A stretch of DNA of 64,000 nt from Ricordea florida (Eukaryota; Cnidaria; Anthozoa; Corallimorpharia; Ricordeidae). Positions within the stretch are counted from its first letter, which is position 1. Every line of letters begins with the position of its first letter. The position numbers were made by a program, and so were the translations under genes. The DNA lies in contig OX453285.1 in the NCBI GenBank assembly GCA_949710005.1, positions 23,918,502 to 23,982,501 of the forward strand, read 5' to 3'. Under the pieces are notes generated by a model. That model was not told where the DNA came from and did no database searches. It was given only the letters and a program-made list of their open reading frames with translations. This document shows, piece after piece, positions 23,894-32,280 of this stretch.

Positions 23894-24529
23894 TTATCTA
23901 AATCTTAAACTAAAAGTTATAGGAGAACCCTTAAGATCAAGTTTTTTCCATTCATTGTCTAATATGCTTAAATCAAAGTGGTTTATAACGCTATCATATT
24001 TTCTAATTGGAATTGTTGGATAATCCTTTGAGGGTATGTTTGCAAGTAGGGTTGATGGTGAGAGTTTCACAGGTTCTCCATATTTTGTTTTATTCATATA
24101 TGAAGACTTATTATCAACTATACTACACATAAGTCTAAATGGCCCCTTAATTTGTATATTTATAGGGTATAATATACCAGGATTTATATTTTCGGGCACC
24201 CCTAAACCAATAGACAAAGCTCTACTAAGTTTAACTTTGAAATTCTTATTTGAATATAGATAGTCAACAGTATCAGTCTCAATTATTGTTATCTTTTCCC
24301 TAGTCGGATCATTAAAAAAGATCGAATTAATATTACGAAGAGAATATGTACCCGGTTCAATTATTATGAAGCCAATCTTATTATCATTTTCTATTATCTG
24401 CCGATCCTTGAAATTAATCAATCTTTTATTTTTAATATTACAATCTAGTAGTTGCATCTCACTAATATTTTTAAGCGGAGGCTCTAAATAAATCCTTGTT
24501 TCAGGCTCATACATGGTAATGCTAAACAT
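23894..24529 (-). CDS. Penton-like / minor capsid protein candidate (element B)
   Basis: 211 residues, rich in predicted beta-strand, with a terminal GSPITFSLRFR. Size, strand content and place in the virion block fit the single-jelly-roll minor capsid (penton) protein that Mavericks encode, but I cannot see diagnostic residues. The element A homologue is split at 38014-38580 and 21485-21553. TTTAAAGATG stands about 25 bp upstream of the start. It is the last gene of the leftward virion cluster and converges on the accessory block. Confidence 0.5.
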   Translation of the reverse strand: MFSITMYEPETRIYLEPPLKNISEMQLLDCNIKNKRLINFKDRQIIENDNKIGFIIIEPGTYSLRNINSIFFNDPTREKITIIETDTVDYLYSNKNFKVKLSRALSIGLGVPENINPGILYPINIQIKGPFRLMCSIVDNKSSYMNKTKYGEPVKLSPSTLLANIPSKDYPTIPIRKYDSVINHFDLSILDNEWKKLDLKGSPITFSLRFR

Positions 24530-24770
24530 TTTTTTGTTTGGTTACTTTATATTCATCTTTAAACCGGCTGCGCCGTAATTTGCATTGACGTAATCACATT
24601 CCTGAGCGACGTTAGAAACGAGCCTTTTAAAAGTAAACATAAAATCTACTTTTCAATTTCAAAACCACTTTACGTTTTGCTTGTTGCTATGTCGCAAAAG
24701 TATGCAATCTATTGTTCTACACGTGAACACTAATTTGTAAACAATTATAATCACGTGAAATACTCATGAA
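24530..24770. promoter_or_regulatory. Conserved intergenic island with CRE-like and E-box sites (element B)
   Basis: This non-coding stretch upstream of the penton-like gene is strongly conserved with 38581-38804 of element A. Conserved sites are TGACGTAATCA (24596-24606, CRE/ATF-like), CACGTG (24720-24725) and CACGTG (24752-24757), plus GAGCGACGTTAGAAAC. CACGTG and TGACGTAA are known host transcription-factor sites; use of them by the element is inference. A 15-bp hairpin insert (24564-24578) directly abuts the TTTAAAGATG box. Confidence 0.6.
24564..24578. repeat. Triloop-hairpin micro-insert (B, promoter)
   Basis: CCGGCTGCGCCGTAA contains CGGC-TGC-GCCG. The aligned element A sequence lacks these 15 bp. 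It is nearly the same as part of the insert at 46519-46530 (CGGC-TGG-GCCG then TAA). Confidence 0.75.
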
Positions 24771-26324
24771 CTACCGAAATAGATACCACGCTAATCCACC
24801 AGCTAAAATTATAAATGCTAATATATTCTTTTCATGTTGTGTTGAGTCCTGTTTCATTGAGTCTGTTTTTATTGAGATTTTTGGTTCCTGCGGGGTTTTA
24901 TTCGTTTCATTTACACCTTTCAGGAGAATATGAGGTAACTTTATCTTTGAAGATCCTAAGTTATGACTTATTCCAACTTGTTTTACTTCAGTGTTTATGG
25001 AATTATTCACACCAAAATTCATATCATTACTAGCTTTCATAAGTTTGTTGTTAAAACCTGTCACGCTTTCAGTATTGATTATCATATTACTCGGCATCAA
25101 CCACACACCAGGAGCAATAGCAACATCAAGCCGTAATTTCGCTTCTTGAACAGCTAATTGATACCTTTGGATAGAACTAGAAATATCATTCTCGATCACA
25201 CTACTTTCAAATAAAGCCAAGAATTCTTGTTGTGTCTCAATCGCGCCACCACCATTACCATAAATCGAGTTTCTAGTGTTAACTTGTGCTCCCAATATAC
25301 AATAGACAAAAGCTTCAGCAGATCGATTTAATCTACCAAGTCCAGCTTTAGTGAGCCCATGTCCACTTGTAGGGATAAACCAAGAATATTTGAAATCAGC
25401 AAAGTCGTCATTGCGTATAAATGAAATTAGATTACCCTTTTCTTTCTTTCCACCTTCATCAGCGAATTTATTTCCTTCACCAGGCCATTGATCTGCTTCA
25501 ACATCATAATTCCTTACAATATGTACATTTTGGTATCCCCCACCTCTTCCATGATATCCTGAACCATAATCAAGGAATATATCACCCAATCCTCCATTTC
25601 TTCCTCCTTTCCATCTAAAATCGGAATTATTACTAATCCCAAATTCAGCGCACAATCTTTGATATGCAACTTTACTATATGGATTATTATTTATCACAAA
25701 AGGCTGCTCATCAGGCAAAGGTAGTTTCAATTCATATAATATCCTCCTTATTGTGAAATATATATGAAACTTAATAAAGCTATTTACTACTTTGGGATAA
25801 TTTAGGCTTTCAAAAGGACTTATCCCACAACCAGATGTTGCACACCAAACTGCAAAGTTAAGTTGTTGAGGCCAATAATTCATATCAGGAGCATTCAACC
25901 ATTTTCTACTCTGCTTTCCAAATTTGAAAGTAACTACTTGATTGGTAAAAACATTACGCATTTTTGCTGTGAATTTCTTCGTATTTGAAACGTATATATC
26001 TAGATCGGTTAGCATTTTTGTTATATCAGTTGAAAAGTCATCAAAATTAACAGCTGGTATTGGATAAGATCTATTTGTTAATGTTAAACTTTCAGGAAAT
26101 GAACTAAATTCTTCACCATTTACCCCCAAATCTTCCCACAAAAGTCTTTTCATATTAGGCGATATATCATCAGTCCATGTTTTCCCAGTAGGATCATCCT
26201 TTGTCATTACAGTTATACCATTATATTTCCACTTAATATATCCTCCATACGAATCAGACACAAATGTAAATTTATCAAGATTAGCACTTGGGTACCTATT
26301 TTTGAAATCATTTAATAATGACAT
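24771..26324 (-). CDS. Large virion-block protein with C-terminal membrane anchor (element B)
   Basis: 517 residues from MSLLNDFKNRYP; the longer frame adds 23 residues with no counterpart in element A, so I prefer this start. The C-terminus has a single hydrophobic helix (LAFIILAGGLAWYLF). Conserved internal blocks include WCATSGCGISPFESLNYPKV and SAEAFVYCILGAQVNTRNS, shared almost unchanged with the broken element A copy (38805-39424 plus 44847-45794). I do not recognise the fold. Its place in the virion cluster and its membrane anchor suggest an internal or vertex protein of a membrane-containing particle; this is inference. Confidence 0.7.
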   Translation of the reverse strand: MSLLNDFKNRYPSANLDKFTFVSDSYGGYIKWKYNGITVMTKDDPTGKTWTDDISPNMKRLLWEDLGVNGEEFSSFPESLTLTNRSYPIPAVNFDDFSTDITKMLTDLDIYVSNTKKFTAKMRNVFTNQVVTFKFGKQSRKWLNAPDMNYWPQQLNFAVWCATSGCGISPFESLNYPKVVNSFIKFHIYFTIRRILYELKLPLPDEQPFVINNNPYSKVAYQRLCAEFGISNNSDFRWKGGRNGGLGDIFLDYGSGYHGRGGGYQNVHIVRNYDVEADQWPGEGNKFADEGGKKEKGNLISFIRNDDFADFKYSWFIPTSGHGLTKAGLGRLNRSAEAFVYCILGAQVNTRNSIYGNGGGAIETQQEFLALFESSVIENDISSSIQRYQLAVQEAKLRLDVAIAPGVWLMPSNMIINTESVTGFNNKLMKASNDMNFGVNNSINTEVKQVGISHNLGSSKIKLPHILLKGVNETNKTPQEPKISIKTDSMKQDSTQHEKNILAFIILAGGLAWYLFR

Positions 26325-26427
26325 TTTATTCCTTGTGTTTAGAATAAGATGTAAAGCCTTTAAAACATTTCTTTTCGATAACCAGCAAAACAATTAAATC
26401 CTACATCAGTTCTCTCATATGAAATTT

Positions 26428-27024
26428 TCAGCGATCTCGACTTACCAATTCCTTTAATATTTCCTCTCGAACCTCTGTTCTTATCTGATTCATATTTAAG
26501 TTTTTTTCTGTATCTTTCCTGGTTTTTTGGCGGATTTCCATTTTTAGTTTTTCAAACTTGTCAACCTCTGATAAAATTAGAGAAAATTCTTGGTCTGATA
26601 TTGCATTATCTTTCAGTGCCTTTGAAACCAAGTCTTGAATGGTGTTTACTTTTGCTTTTGCTAGAGAAACTGTCTGTTCATGTTTACTAACTTTATGAAA
26701 AAGTCTTTTTGAAGCAACGCCACATCCAACCGATATTCCCCCAAAAATACCTCCAACCGTTCCTAATGGTATACCAACAATAGCACCAAAACCAGTAAGG
26801 GAGGTTCCAAGCCCGCTTGCTGATAGAATAACAGAAAACACTCCACTACAAACACTTATTTTTGTAAATATACTTCTAGCTCGATTATACTTTTTCCTAA
26901 CATCCTCATAATGTTTAATTTCCTTTTGAAGATTATTTAGTACTTCACAGGACTTTTGTAGTCTGAAATTATTTGGATCACCATCAATAGGTAATTGCGG
27001 ATAAATTCCCTTGTAATCATCCAT
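26428..27024 (-). CDS. Small virion-block protein with glycine-rich membrane region (element B)
   Basis: 198 residues. A short helix (CEVLNNLQKEIKHYEDVRKK) precedes a hydrophobic, Gly/Ser-rich region at about 53-103 (SVILSASGLGTSLTGFGAIV and GIPLGTVGGIFGGISVGCGV), compatible with two membrane helices, followed by a charged coiled-coil C-terminal half. AATCTTTAAA lies at 27049-27058, i.e. TTTAAAGATT in gene sense, about 25-35 bp upstream. Close homologue at 45923-46552. Function unknown. Confidence 0.7.
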   Translation of the reverse strand: MDDYKGIYPQLPIDGDPNNFRLQKSCEVLNNLQKEIKHYEDVRKKYNRARSIFTKISVCSGVFSVILSASGLGTSLTGFGAIVGIPLGTVGGIFGGISVGCGVASKRLFHKVSKHEQTVSLAKAKVNTIQDLVSKALKDNAISDQEFSLILSEVDKFEKLKMEIRQKTRKDTEKNLNMNQIRTEVREEILKELVSRDR

Positions 27025-27062
27025 ATTGTATTTTACTGATCAACAAGAAATCTTTAAATTTG

Positions 27063-28358
27063 TTACTTTCTCTTTTTTACACTTGTTCCTCCTTTTAGTC
27101 GGTCCACAAAATATAGAACCACTGCCATTATCAACAACCAAGCATTCTTACCTAAAAAGCTAATAACCTCACCCGCCGTTTTGAATAGAAAGCTTACAAT
27201 TGCTCCAACCATCCCTGGTAATATTTCACTGAGTTTCTTACCAATAGCTTTCAAACCATTTCCAACACCTTTACCTAATGTGGATAAACCTCTAGAAAGA
27301 TTAGAAACTATAACACCAATTACTACCCCTACAGCACTAATAACAGAAAATACTGTAAAACCATACTTTTTGAAGATAGCCTTCACACGTTCTCGTAATG
27401 GTAGATTTTTAAGTATTTCTTCATTTTGTCTCTCAATCTCAGATATTTTTTCTTGGTTGTAAATAATACTCTTTCTTGATAGTTCTCTAAATTTATCAAC
27501 TTCGGCTTGTAATCTTTCATTACTACGTTCTAACATTGGTAAATTTGACTGGCCTTTCTTATATTTGTCTATTTCATCTTTGTATTCATTCATTTTGTTC
27601 AAAAGTTTATTTTTTTGCATTTTTAGTTCTATATTTTGTTCAACGGTTTTATCGAAAAGTCTTTTACCTTCCTCCGCATCTCTTAACATCCCTTCTTTTT
27701 CTTCCTTTTGGCTATCAATTACTAACTGAAGTCTTCTTTCTTTTTCCACATATTTACTAATCTCCATGGGATATACTTTTGTGGTTGCTTCCAATCCTTG
27801 TAATGAATTAAGTAATTCAATATTTTTTTGATTAACTTTATTTAATTTAGATATAAGATTATTATTTTTTTTAAGCATGGTTTCATAATCAACACCTAGA
27901 GCTTTTTTGATTGTATCAGGAAGTTCATCATTCAATTTTCCTCTTTTTAATAATGAGTAAGATTTTGCTCCTTTCCTATCCAATTTTATTTTTAATAGCC
28001 CATATTCATCATACCAATGTAAAAATTTAGAAGTATCTGCATCAGGAAAATATGATTTAATATCATCTCCAGATTCATCTTGATTTTTTTCACGTTCGCT
28101 AAAAATAGTTTTTGGTGATTTAGGTCTTGCCCCCTCATTCTCATAATTCCTATCACCAAACGATGTTTTTTCTATACGTTTTATAGGTTTTGGGGTGGGT
28201 CTTTCCTTTTCATCATCTTTGGTTGTAGATGTTACTCGAACTGGTATTTTTGATGGTTTTCTACCAAGTAGTGGATTATCTTCATCATAATCATCAGGAT
28301 CTTCTTCTTCCCCCAATCCAATGGGATCATCGCCTGGTACTTCTGGTAATGTTGCCAT
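27063..28358 (-). CDS. Coiled-coil membrane virion-block protein (element B)
   Basis: 431 residues. Very acidic N-terminus (about 1-30), a proline/charged linker carrying the peptide EGARPK, a long coiled coil (about 155-320), and a C-terminal hydrophobic third (about 330-425: FTVFSVISAVGVVIGVIVSN; NAWLLIMAVVLYFV). The C-terminal third is almost identical to element A's 344-residue homologue, while the coiled coil differs in length and sequence. This suggests a membrane-anchored spacer or scaffold; function unknown. A TCTAAAGATT variant of the shared box lies about 25 bp upstream. Confidence 0.7.
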   Translation of the reverse strand: MATLPEVPGDDPIGLGEEEDPDDYDEDNPLLGRKPSKIPVRVTSTTKDDEKERPTPKPIKRIEKTSFGDRNYENEGARPKSPKTIFSEREKNQDESGDDIKSYFPDADTSKFLHWYDEYGLLKIKLDRKGAKSYSLLKRGKLNDELPDTIKKALGVDYETMLKKNNNLISKLNKVNQKNIELLNSLQGLEATTKVYPMEISKYVEKERRLQLVIDSQKEEKEGMLRDAEEGKRLFDKTVEQNIELKMQKNKLLNKMNEYKDEIDKYKKGQSNLPMLERSNERLQAEVDKFRELSRKSIIYNQEKISEIERQNEEILKNLPLRERVKAIFKKYGFTVFSVISAVGVVIGVIVSNLSRGLSTLGKGVGNGLKAIGKKLSEILPGMVGAIVSFLFKTAGEVISFLGKNAWLLIMAVVLYFVDRLKGGTSVKKRK

Positions 28359-28438
28359 GATTTTTTACTCATCAGTAAGAAATCTTTAGACCTAAAGTTA
28401 TTTTGAAAATTATTTAAATAAAAAATAAAATATAAAAA

Positions 28439-28625
28439 ATGGAAATAAAAGATATTACTGGACATATTAGTTTTAATAACATAATAAAAATGTTTAATGA
28501 AGAAATAATTACAAAAAATCTAACTTATAATTTAAAAGATAAAGATCAAAAAAAAATTACTTAAATTAATTATAAATGACGATAAAAAAAGAAAATTAAT
28601 AAAAATTATTTTAGATAGTATTTAA
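28439..28625 (+). pseudogene. Small frameshifted rightward ORF in the leftward cluster (element B)
   Basis: A 41-codon frame (28439-28564) begins after AATTATTTAAAT and AAAATAAAATATAAAAA, the promoter type of the rightward accessory genes. It stops shortly after a run of nine A (28548-28556). A second frame of similar composition continues from the run to a stop at 28623-28625, so a one-base length change in the run probably broke the gene, or is a sequencing error. Element A has only about 50 bp between the equivalent neighbours and lacks this gene. Confidence 0.5.
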
Positions 28626-28653
28626 TTATAAAACAATTAATGTTTTTATAATT

Positions 28654-29046
28654 TTAAAAGAATTTACTAGCTGCATACCCCAACGCCAACATTCCTCCAC
28701 CAACATATGCCATTTCGCCCATCTTTTGATTGTTACTAGGTCTATAATAATCACTAAATTTTGGTTCGTGAATTTCAGCGTACAATTCTAAAGCTTCATC
28801 AGTTTTTGAAAGATTTTTTGAGGCTTGATATTTTTCATCTTTTTGTTTCATTTCCCAATCAATTAGTTTCTGTCTATTTTCTTGATATTCAGCGTAATCT
28901 TTTTGATATTTTTCTAGTGCTTTATCATGTCGTATTTTTTCTGTATCTGTTTTATCTCCAGATAGATATTTTGCAAGATATGATCCACCAACAAAAGCGG
29001 TTGCATTTAATACAGCGCCACCAAACATCATTGCTATTGTTGCCAT
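28654..29046 (-). CDS. Small two-helix membrane protein (element B)
   Basis: 130 residues. Hydrophobic helix at about 3-27 (MMFGGAVLNATAFVGGSYLA), a charged central coiled coil (DKALEKYQKDYAEYQENRQK), and a second hydrophobic, Gly-rich helix at about 109-129 ending in KFF. Near-identical homologue at 47676-48068. Likely a virion membrane protein by position; function unknown. Confidence 0.75.
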   Translation of the reverse strand: MATIAMMFGGAVLNATAFVGGSYLAKYLSGDKTDTEKIRHDKALEKYQKDYAEYQENRQKLIDWEMKQKDEKYQASKNLSKTDEALELYAEIHEPKFSDYYRPSNNQKMGEMAYVGGGMLALGYAASKFF

Positions 29047-29048
29047 AA

Positions 29049-29267
29049 TTATTTTGGTAAAATATTTTGATCCTCTAAATATGTTTTCAGGTACATACTA
29101 CCAGACAATACAACCACCCATTTTGCATAATTTGTAATACTTGATGATGGATCGTTCATAAATGATTCTCTCATTGCTTTTTTAGCTACATATCCAACTC
29201 CGGCTGCTAACCCAATAAGTACTGCAGAATCAGTAACAGTTTTCACAAGTTTGTTTTCAGTTGACAT
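29049..29267 (-). CDS. 72-residue membrane protein (element B)
   Basis: Hydrophobic segments at about 13-28 (VLIGLAAGVGYVAKKA) and 48-62 (WVVVLSGSMYL). It starts one base past the end of the previous gene's start region, so the genes are packed end to end. TTTAAAGGTT is at 29289-29298 in reverse sense, about 25 bp upstream of the ATG. Homologue at 48131-48349. Function unknown. Confidence 0.75.
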   Translation of the reverse strand: MSTENKLVKTVTDSAVLIGLAAGVGYVAKKAMRESFMNDPSSSITNYAKWVVVLSGSMYLKTYLEDQNILPK

Positions 29268-29312
29268 AATTTTTACATATCATTAAGAAACCTTTAAACT
29301 ACTTTCCTTATA

Positions 29313-29783
29313 TCATATCATTCCAATTTTTAGTGGTTGTGGATTATGAATCTTTATGGGAGGTGCTTCAAAGGGTTGTGTTGGTACTTGTGATAAATCT
29401 GCTATCCTATTTTTATATTCACCCCGATATCTCATAAAAATATCAAATGCTGTAAACCCTATTCCTACAATAGATAAAACGGTTGTAAAAGATAGTTCTG
29501 GAAGCCAGCCTCCGCTTCGCGGGGAGGACTCCGTCCGATTTGCTTTTCCATTTTCTGATTTAGTTTCACTCTCTTCATTTTTAATATCCTCTTGTTCCTT
29601 TTCACGTTTCATTTGCTCCGCGGTCCGTAGGGTTTCCCTAGCTAAAGCTTCTTTTGCTTTTTTATTATATTCAGCTAATTTCTTACCCGCTGCAACCTTT
29701 TTAGGGTCTTTTTCTCTCTTTTTAGGTTCTTTATCTTTAACAACCGGGTCCGCTGTAATTTGTTCAACAACTTCTTCAGACAT
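29313..29783 (-). CDS. Basic/acidic virion-block protein with one membrane helix (element B)
   Basis: 156 residues. The first half is extremely charged (KDKEPKKREKDPKKVAAGKK), followed by a membrane helix at about 98-118 (FTTVLSIVGIGFTAFDIFM) and a proline-rich C-terminal tail ending LKIGMI. Two short GC-rich hairpin inserts lie inside the frame (29508-29538 and 29615-29636) and add residues absent at these places in element A's copy (48417-48887). AATCTTTAAA at 29805-29814 is the upstream box. Function unknown. Confidence 0.7.
   Translation of the reverse strand: MSEEVVEQITADPVVKDKEPKKREKDPKKVAAGKKLAEYNKKAKEALARETLRTAEQMKREKEQEDIKNEESETKSENGKANRTESSPRSGGWLPELSFTTVLSIVGIGFTAFDIFMRYRGEYKNRIADLSQVPTQPFEAPPIKIHNPQPLKIGMI
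29508..29538. repeat. Double triloop-hairpin micro-insert inside a CDS (B)
   Basis: CGC-TTC-GCG (29513-29521), extended outward by CCTC/GGAGG pairing with one bulge, overlaps at its outer edge with GGAC-TCC-GTCC (29526-29536). The encoded residues NRTESSPRSG are missing from element A's homologue. Confidence 0.8.
29615..29636. repeat. GC-rich micro-insert inside a CDS (B), family member
   Basis: GCTCCGCGG...TAGGGTTTC. In reading sense it encodes ETLRTAEQ. A related copy sits at a different place in element A's homologue (48677-48698, ETLRAEEQ), and a third at 46597-46618 in an unrelated gene, read in another frame. Confidence 0.65.
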
Positions 29784-29809
29784 AATTTTTACATATCATT
29801 AAGAAATCT

Positions 29810-30340
29810 TTAAATCGCTTCAGTTGTGTTATCATTATCTGTATTTGTTCTTGAAACCTCTTGTATTTTATCCTCAGTTGTACTTGTAACTTGTAACTTG
29901 TTGATTTTAATGTGCTTAGCAACCTGGAATAGTCCGCTAGCAAGTGCTACCAATCTTCCACCTTTTAATGCTAAGAGACCTACAAAGTTTTTCAGTTCAC
30001 GATTAACCAACTCATCATTTTTAAAATCTTTACAAAGCGCATCAATATCATCTACAGGAACCATGTAAGAAATGGCATGAGAAACTAATTGAAGAGATGA
30101 ATCTACCAATCCATCATTAATTTTCTTACCTAATACTGCCTGATATCTATTATAATATTTTTCAATGTCTTTTACCGATAATTTTTTTATATCACCTAGA
30201 CTCATATTAACACCTAAATATTCCTTTGTAGTTCCAAGAACTGCGAGAATAGCTAATGATTCTTGTTTTATTTCAATTTCATTATCATTATAATCTTTTA
30301 CATCTTTCTTTTCTTCAATATAATCTTCAATTTCCGACAT
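29810..30340 (-). CDS. Helical virion-block protein of unknown function (element B)
   Basis: 176 residues: acidic N-terminus (IEDYIEEKKDVKDYND), then a largely helical body with hydrophobic stretches (SLAILAVLGTTKEYLGV; VGLLALKGGRLVALASGLFQ) and a polar T/D/N tail. No catalytic motif is visible; in particular there is no H...C arrangement of an adenain-like protease. Homologue at 48956-49525. It lies directly downstream of the ATPase gene. Confidence 0.65.
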   Translation of the reverse strand: MSEIEDYIEEKKDVKDYNDNEIEIKQESLAILAVLGTTKEYLGVNMSLGDIKKLSVKDIEKYYNRYQAVLGKKINDGLVDSSLQLVSHAISYMVPVDDIDALCKDFKNDELVNRELKNFVGLLALKGGRLVALASGLFQVAKHIKINKLQVTSTTEDKIQEVSRTNTDNDNTTEAI

Positions 30341-30364
30341 ATTTTTGATAATACATTGATTCTT

Positions 30365-30991
30365 TTAAATAACCTCAGGAATCTCCAAATAACAATTAAA
30401 TGGGTGACGTAAAGATAAACAAAGTCTAGAATATTTTTCAGTTTTCAGTAGTTGTAAAAACTTTTTACTAGTTTCAGGGTCTAAATCACCTCCATAATCT
30501 TCGAAAAACATCTTCATACCTTTTTGTGATGGATTGTGGAAAGTAACAACACAAGCTACATTTTCACGGAATGGTTTTGCTATCGATGTTAATTGCTGAG
30601 TGAGAACCCACATTGATAATCCATGATGTCTTCCAGAAAATGCTAAATCTATAAACTTATTTGATCGTTTCTTAAGATCAGTGGATACAGCACAATCGTC
30701 TAAAATTATTAGTGTATTTGTTCCTGAAAATAACGTTTGACAGTCAGTTAATAACTCATTAATCTCATCAATGTTACTAGCATCCGGTGATAATACAAAG
30801 AAACGTTTATCTCCTATAGCAAAATTATGATATGTTTTATTTTTATAATAAGTTGGACATATTAGAACAATGAATTCAAACAATTTTCTAAAAGGGCCTC
30901 TGAGTTGATCAATTATGTACTTTGTCTTTCCACAATTTGTTGGGCCGGTTATAATACAGTGAAAAGGAATTTTATCTCGTAATTCTTCCAT
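30365..30991 (-). CDS. DNA-packaging ATPase, FtsK/HerA superfamily, A32-like (element B)
   Basis: 208 residues. Walker A GPTNCGKTK at residues 16-24, Walker B TLIILDDC at 93-100, and a conserved TQQ at 131-133 that fits the sensor of this family. Known role: it powers packaging of viral DNA into preformed capsids of the double-jelly-roll lineage; Mavericks and adintoviruses carry this gene beside the capsid genes, as here (12 bp from the capsid gene). All key motifs are intact and the length is normal. Homologue at 49552-50178. Confidence 0.92.
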   Translation of the reverse strand: MEELRDKIPFHCIITGPTNCGKTKYIIDQLRGPFRKLFEFIVLICPTYYKNKTYHNFAIGDKRFFVLSPDASNIDEINELLTDCQTLFSGTNTLIILDDCAVSTDLKKRSNKFIDLAFSGRHHGLSMWVLTQQLTSIAKPFRENVACVVTFHNPSQKGMKMFFEDYGGDLDPETSKKFLQLLKTEKYSRLCLSLRHPFNCYLEIPEVI

Positions 30992-31003
30992 ATTTTCTTT
31001 TAA

Positions 31004-32245
31004 CTAATAGATGATTGATCTTAAGTTTGAATTCATAACTTCCATTAATGCGTCAGCTACAACAAACATGTAACAGGTCATCGTACTAGAACCACTAAGT
31101 TTTCGTTTCATTTCTATTTTTATACCATCTTGTGCATTGGTTAAGGCTAGTCCTCCTCCATGAATATCATTATCTGGGTGAGTTCTAAAATCTATCCACA
31201 GAGCAAACTTTTTACTATAAAAATCCTTTTCTTTTACCGACCAGCGGGAGGAACCAATGAAACGTTTCTTTACTGACTCCCATAGGTCTGAAGGTACCAT
31301 CCCCTTAGAGTAGAAACGATTTGGCACTCCATTAACATCGATATTGATTGAGGTTATACCTGGATTGAAAAAATTCTCGGAATCTCTTGCCCCTTTTCCA
31401 TATGGTAATGTGAATAAACATAATATCCCTGTAATTGATCTTCTAGGTAGATTAATATGCTGGTTTATAACGCTGTCTGTATTTCTTGATATGGTGAAAG
31501 TTTTGTGTAGGGTGACATTTTCATAATAGAATCCTTTACCAACCTTATAAACCCCCTGCGCCTCACGAGCTAAGTCTTCACTTGATATACAAGAATATTC
31601 CAACTCAAGGTTTGTGATTTTGTAATTTGGGGGCTTGGTATCGTCAGAATAAACAACAATATCGTTAACTGGAGCTAGTGTAATCTCAAAGATTAGTTGA
31701 TGAGCTAACGCCTTTGGGTAGAAAACTCCATGATCTTTGAGAATAGGATGGTTTAGTAGTATATGATACTTGTTATTGTGTACTTCTGCAAGAGCTACTT
31801 CTTTTGCATCTGTGTCTACCTTATCACCCGCATTTGTACGTAGCTTCCTCATGTTTTCAGAAGAAATTCCTTGTCTTAATCTATCCTCACGTTCTTCATC
31901 TGTTAAGAATAAGTCATGGTAGGTTTGAAATAGATCGTATCTTTGAGTATCTTGTAGTGTTTCACCCCCAAAAATAACCCTGAGTCTGGATACAAGATTA
32001 CTACCCACATTATTAACGAGTGTGTTATCTTCATGCCCCTCAACATCTAAGTTAAATACTAGATATACACTTCCAGGTACAATCACCAAATTTTCAGAAA
32101 GTTTAGGAATATTTATATATAGAGTTTCTCCAGGATTAGCCGATGAGGGGTTGAGAGTAATTCTGTTCAATATTGATTCCGCTTTCAACCCTAGTGGATC
32201 TCTTGGAATCCTGTTTGGGTTAATTTTTTCAGATACGGTTGTCAT
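31004..32245 (-). CDS. Major capsid protein, double-jelly-roll type (element B)
   Basis: 413 residues, strand-rich, with no membrane helix. Conserved blocks shared with element A: GSNLVSRLRVIFGGETLQDT, YDLFQTYHDLFLTDEERED, NLPRRSITGILCLFTLPYG and WESVKKRF. From memory it resembles the Maverick-derived C. elegans F54H12.2 proteins, regarded as Maverick capsid proteins; that assignment is recalled, not searched. Its place between packaging ATPase and integrase supports it. TTTAAAGATT lies about 25-35 bp upstream, shared with the divergent integrase. Open and full length. Confidence 0.8.
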   Translation of the reverse strand: MTTVSEKINPNRIPRDPLGLKAESILNRITLNPSSANPGETLYINIPKLSENLVIVPGSVYLVFNLDVEGHEDNTLVNNVGSNLVSRLRVIFGGETLQDTQRYDLFQTYHDLFLTDEEREDRLRQGISSENMRKLRTNAGDKVDTDAKEVALAEVHNNKYHILLNHPILKDHGVFYPKALAHQLIFEITLAPVNDIVVYSDDTKPPNYKITNLELEYSCISSEDLAREAQGVYKVGKGFYYENVTLHKTFTISRNTDSVINQHINLPRRSITGILCLFTLPYGKGARDSENFFNPGITSINIDVNGVPNRFYSKGMVPSDLWESVKKRFIGSSRWSVKEKDFYSKKFALWIDFRTHPDNDIHGGGLALTNAQDGIKIEMKRKLSGSSTMTCYMFVVADALMEVMNSNLRSIIY

Positions 32246-32280
32246 ATTTTATTTTAAGGGGTGGTGGAGTAATCTTTAAA
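32246..32280. promoter_or_regulatory. Divergent capsid/integrase promoter (element B)
   Basis: Only 34 bp separate the two start codons. AATCTTTAAA (32271-32280) reads TTTAAAGATT towards the capsid gene, and its last base is the A of the integrase ATG. The same arrangement exists in element A upstream of the integrase (AATCCTTAAATG, ending at 51725). Confidence 0.65.

Noticed and set aside
29356..29802. 148-codon plus-strand ORF opposite the charged virion protein
   Set aside because: Shadow of 29313-29783; composition and conservation support only the minus-strand gene.
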